Below are positions 4,389 to 5,367 of a stretch of 5,367 nt of DNA, piece by piece (position 1 is the first letter of the stretch; the number at the start of each line of letters is the position of its first letter). The position numbers and the translations under genes were made by a program. The stretch comes from Pseudomonadota bacterium (GTDB taxonomy: Bacteria; Myxococcota; Myxococcia; Myxococcales; Myxococcaceae). Location: contig JAFADT010000252.1 in the NCBI GenBank assembly GCA_023424585.1, positions 1 through 5,367 of the forward strand. The letters are read 5' to 3'. A model generated the notes under the pieces. It had not been told where the DNA came from and searched no databases. It saw only the letters and a program-made list of their open reading frames with translations.

Positions 4389-5367
4389 TCAACGCTTCGC
4401 GTGGGCTGCTTTCACTCGCGCACGCCGGAGCTGAACAATCACCCCGACCAACAGCCAGAGCCCGGAGGCCGTTCCCGCCCCGGCCCCGCAGCCGCAGCCG
4501 CTGTCCCCCTTGGGGGAATAGTCGCTCGGGAGCGCCGGGACGACCGTCGGCTCCGGCGGCGGGTCCACGGGCGGCGGCTTCACCGGCGGATGCGGATCCA
4601 CCTCGCGCACCGCCACGCAGGACGACAGCGGCCAGGGGCTGACCGCGGGCGGCACGTCCGCCACGGGCAGCGCGGGCGCCTGGGCCAGGATTCCCGAGCG
4701 CACCAGGAACGCGCCCACCAGCCGCGACCGTTCGCGGTTGGACGCAAGGCCCTCGAACGGGAAGCCCAGCACCAGCACCTGCCCCGCGGGCGCCGCCCCC
4801 GCCGAGGCGACCGCCGCGCCGAGCGACGTGCCGGTGTAGCGCAGCACGTCCGCGCCGCCGCCCGTGGGCGCCAGGACGTCCGTCACCCCCACCGGGTAGG
4901 CGCCCGGCGTCGTCCCATCCGCCAGCGGCGTGGCCGGCAGGTCCGCGAGGATGCTACCCGCCGAGCCCTCCACCCGGGCCGCCGGAGCCCCCGCAGCGAT
5001 GGACGCGCGCAGGATGTCCGAGAGGAACAGCTTGTCGTCCGCGCTGCCCGCCGCGAGCGTGGACACCGTGCGTCCGCCCGACAGCAGCAGGTGCCCGCCC
5101 CCGGAGACGAACGCGCGCAGCGCGTCCTGCTCCGCGCGCGTGGGGCCCGCGCCCGCCACGCCTCCGCGCCCGGTAGACCAGTCCACCAGCCGGTAGCCCG
5201 TGGGCGACACCAGCCCCGCCGCCACCGCGTCGCCCGTCGCGCTGTCGAACCCCACCGCCGCCTGCGCGAACGCCGCGCCGTGCTGGCGCAGGTAGCTGCC
5301 GTCGTTCATCGCCTCCAGGTAGACGCGCAGCGGGGCCTCCAGATCGTACGGAGTCTCCAGCTCCTCG
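4389..5367 (-). CDS. Secreted protein with amidotransferase-like domain and MYXO-CTERM sorting tail, 5'-truncated by window edge
   Basis: The frame is open from the right edge (last full codon 5366-5364) to TGA at 4391-4389, giving 325 residues. A methionine at 5309 is probably internal, as coding sequence continues before it (ending ELETPYDLEAPLRVYLEAM). Visible residues about 58-227 resemble the glutamine-amidotransferase-like fold found in secreted myxobacterial and xanthan-lyase-like proteins: LVDWSTGRGG (60-69), ALRAFVSGGGHLLLSGG (82-98), SADDKLFLSDIL (108-119) and VLVLGFPFEGL (198-208). A catalytic Cys nucleophile is not evident after the GGG strand, so enzyme activity is doubtful. A Pro-rich linker follows (about 255-281), then GCGCG (290-294), a short hydrophobic helix (about 299-313) and an Arg/Lys-rich end: the MYXO-CTERM signal for processing and cell-surface display. 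The N-terminal domains and signal peptide are outside the window. It has no evident link to glycolysis. Confidence 0.85.
   Translation of the reverse strand, partial: EELETPYDLEAPLRVYLEAMNDGSYLRQHGAAFAQAAVGFDSATGDAVAAGLVSPTGYRLVDWSTGRGGVAGAGPTRAEQDALRAFVSGGGHLLLSGGRTVSTLAAGSADDKLFLSDILRASIAAGAPAARVEGSAGSILADLPATPLADGTTPGAYPVGVTDVLAPTGGGADVLRYTGTSLGAAVASAGAAPAGQVLVLGFPFEGLASNRERSRLVGAFLVRSGILAQAPALPVADVPPAVSPWPLSSCVAVREVDPHPPVKPPPVDPPPEPTVVPALPSDYSPKGDSGCGCGAGAGTASGLWLLVGVIVQLRRARVKAAHAKR

Noticed and set aside
4285..4392. Upstream extension of gap to an ATG at 4392
   Set aside because: It would add 36 residues not found in the family, and would place the start inside the previous gene's 3' end, before a terminator. 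MAIKLAINGFGRIGR at 4284 with GGAG before it is the normal start.
1..5367. CRISPR array, insertion sequence or toxin-antitoxin pair
   Set aside because: I saw no regularly spaced repeats, no transposase or terminal inverted repeats, and no small paired genes; all coding space is accounted for by the listed genes.

Overview
This is GC-rich bacterial DNA, almost certainly from a myxobacterium (Myxococcota, probably the Myxococcus/Corallococcus/Stigmatella side). The best lineage marker is the C-terminal tail of the gene at the right edge: a Gly/Cys cluster, a short hydrophobic helix and an Arg-rich end, which is the MYXO-CTERM surface-sorting signal. Strong G/C third-position bias and a Pro/Ala-rich extension on SecG fit the same origin.

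Most of the window is one minus-strand housekeeping cluster, read right to left: gap (GAPDH, 4284-3271), pgk (3215-2022), tpiA (1982-1221), secG (1136-726) and a tRNA-Leu with anticodon GAG (641-560). The gaps are 55, 39, 84 and 84 bases. The first three genes encode consecutive or adjoining steps of lower and upper glycolysis (triose-phosphate isomerisation, glyceraldehyde-3-phosphate oxidation, and ATP formation from 1,3-bisphosphoglycerate). SecG is a small subunit of the SecYEG translocon. The order secG then tRNA-Leu(GAG) is also found in Escherichia coli (secG-leuU), so this is an old arrangement. A strong intrinsic terminator (554-511) follows the tRNA and could end the whole transcript.

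Upstream of gap, on the same strand, is the 3' part of a secreted MYXO-CTERM protein (4389 to beyond the right edge). It has its own probable terminator (4385-4348), so gap very likely starts a new transcript. The gap leader contains two overlapping hairpins that cannot form together.

At the left edge, on the plus strand, is the catalytic half of a tyrosine recombinase (1-512). It points at the 3' end of the tRNA-Leu gene and its stop codon lies inside the tRNA terminator's A/T tract. This is the usual geometry of a prophage or integrative island inserted at a tRNA 3' end; the element itself would lie to the left, outside the window. Short direct repeats near the end of the integrase gene may be recombinase arm sites. 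This junction is the most interesting part of the window. Apart from it I see no unknown multi-gene system: the core is conventional central metabolism.
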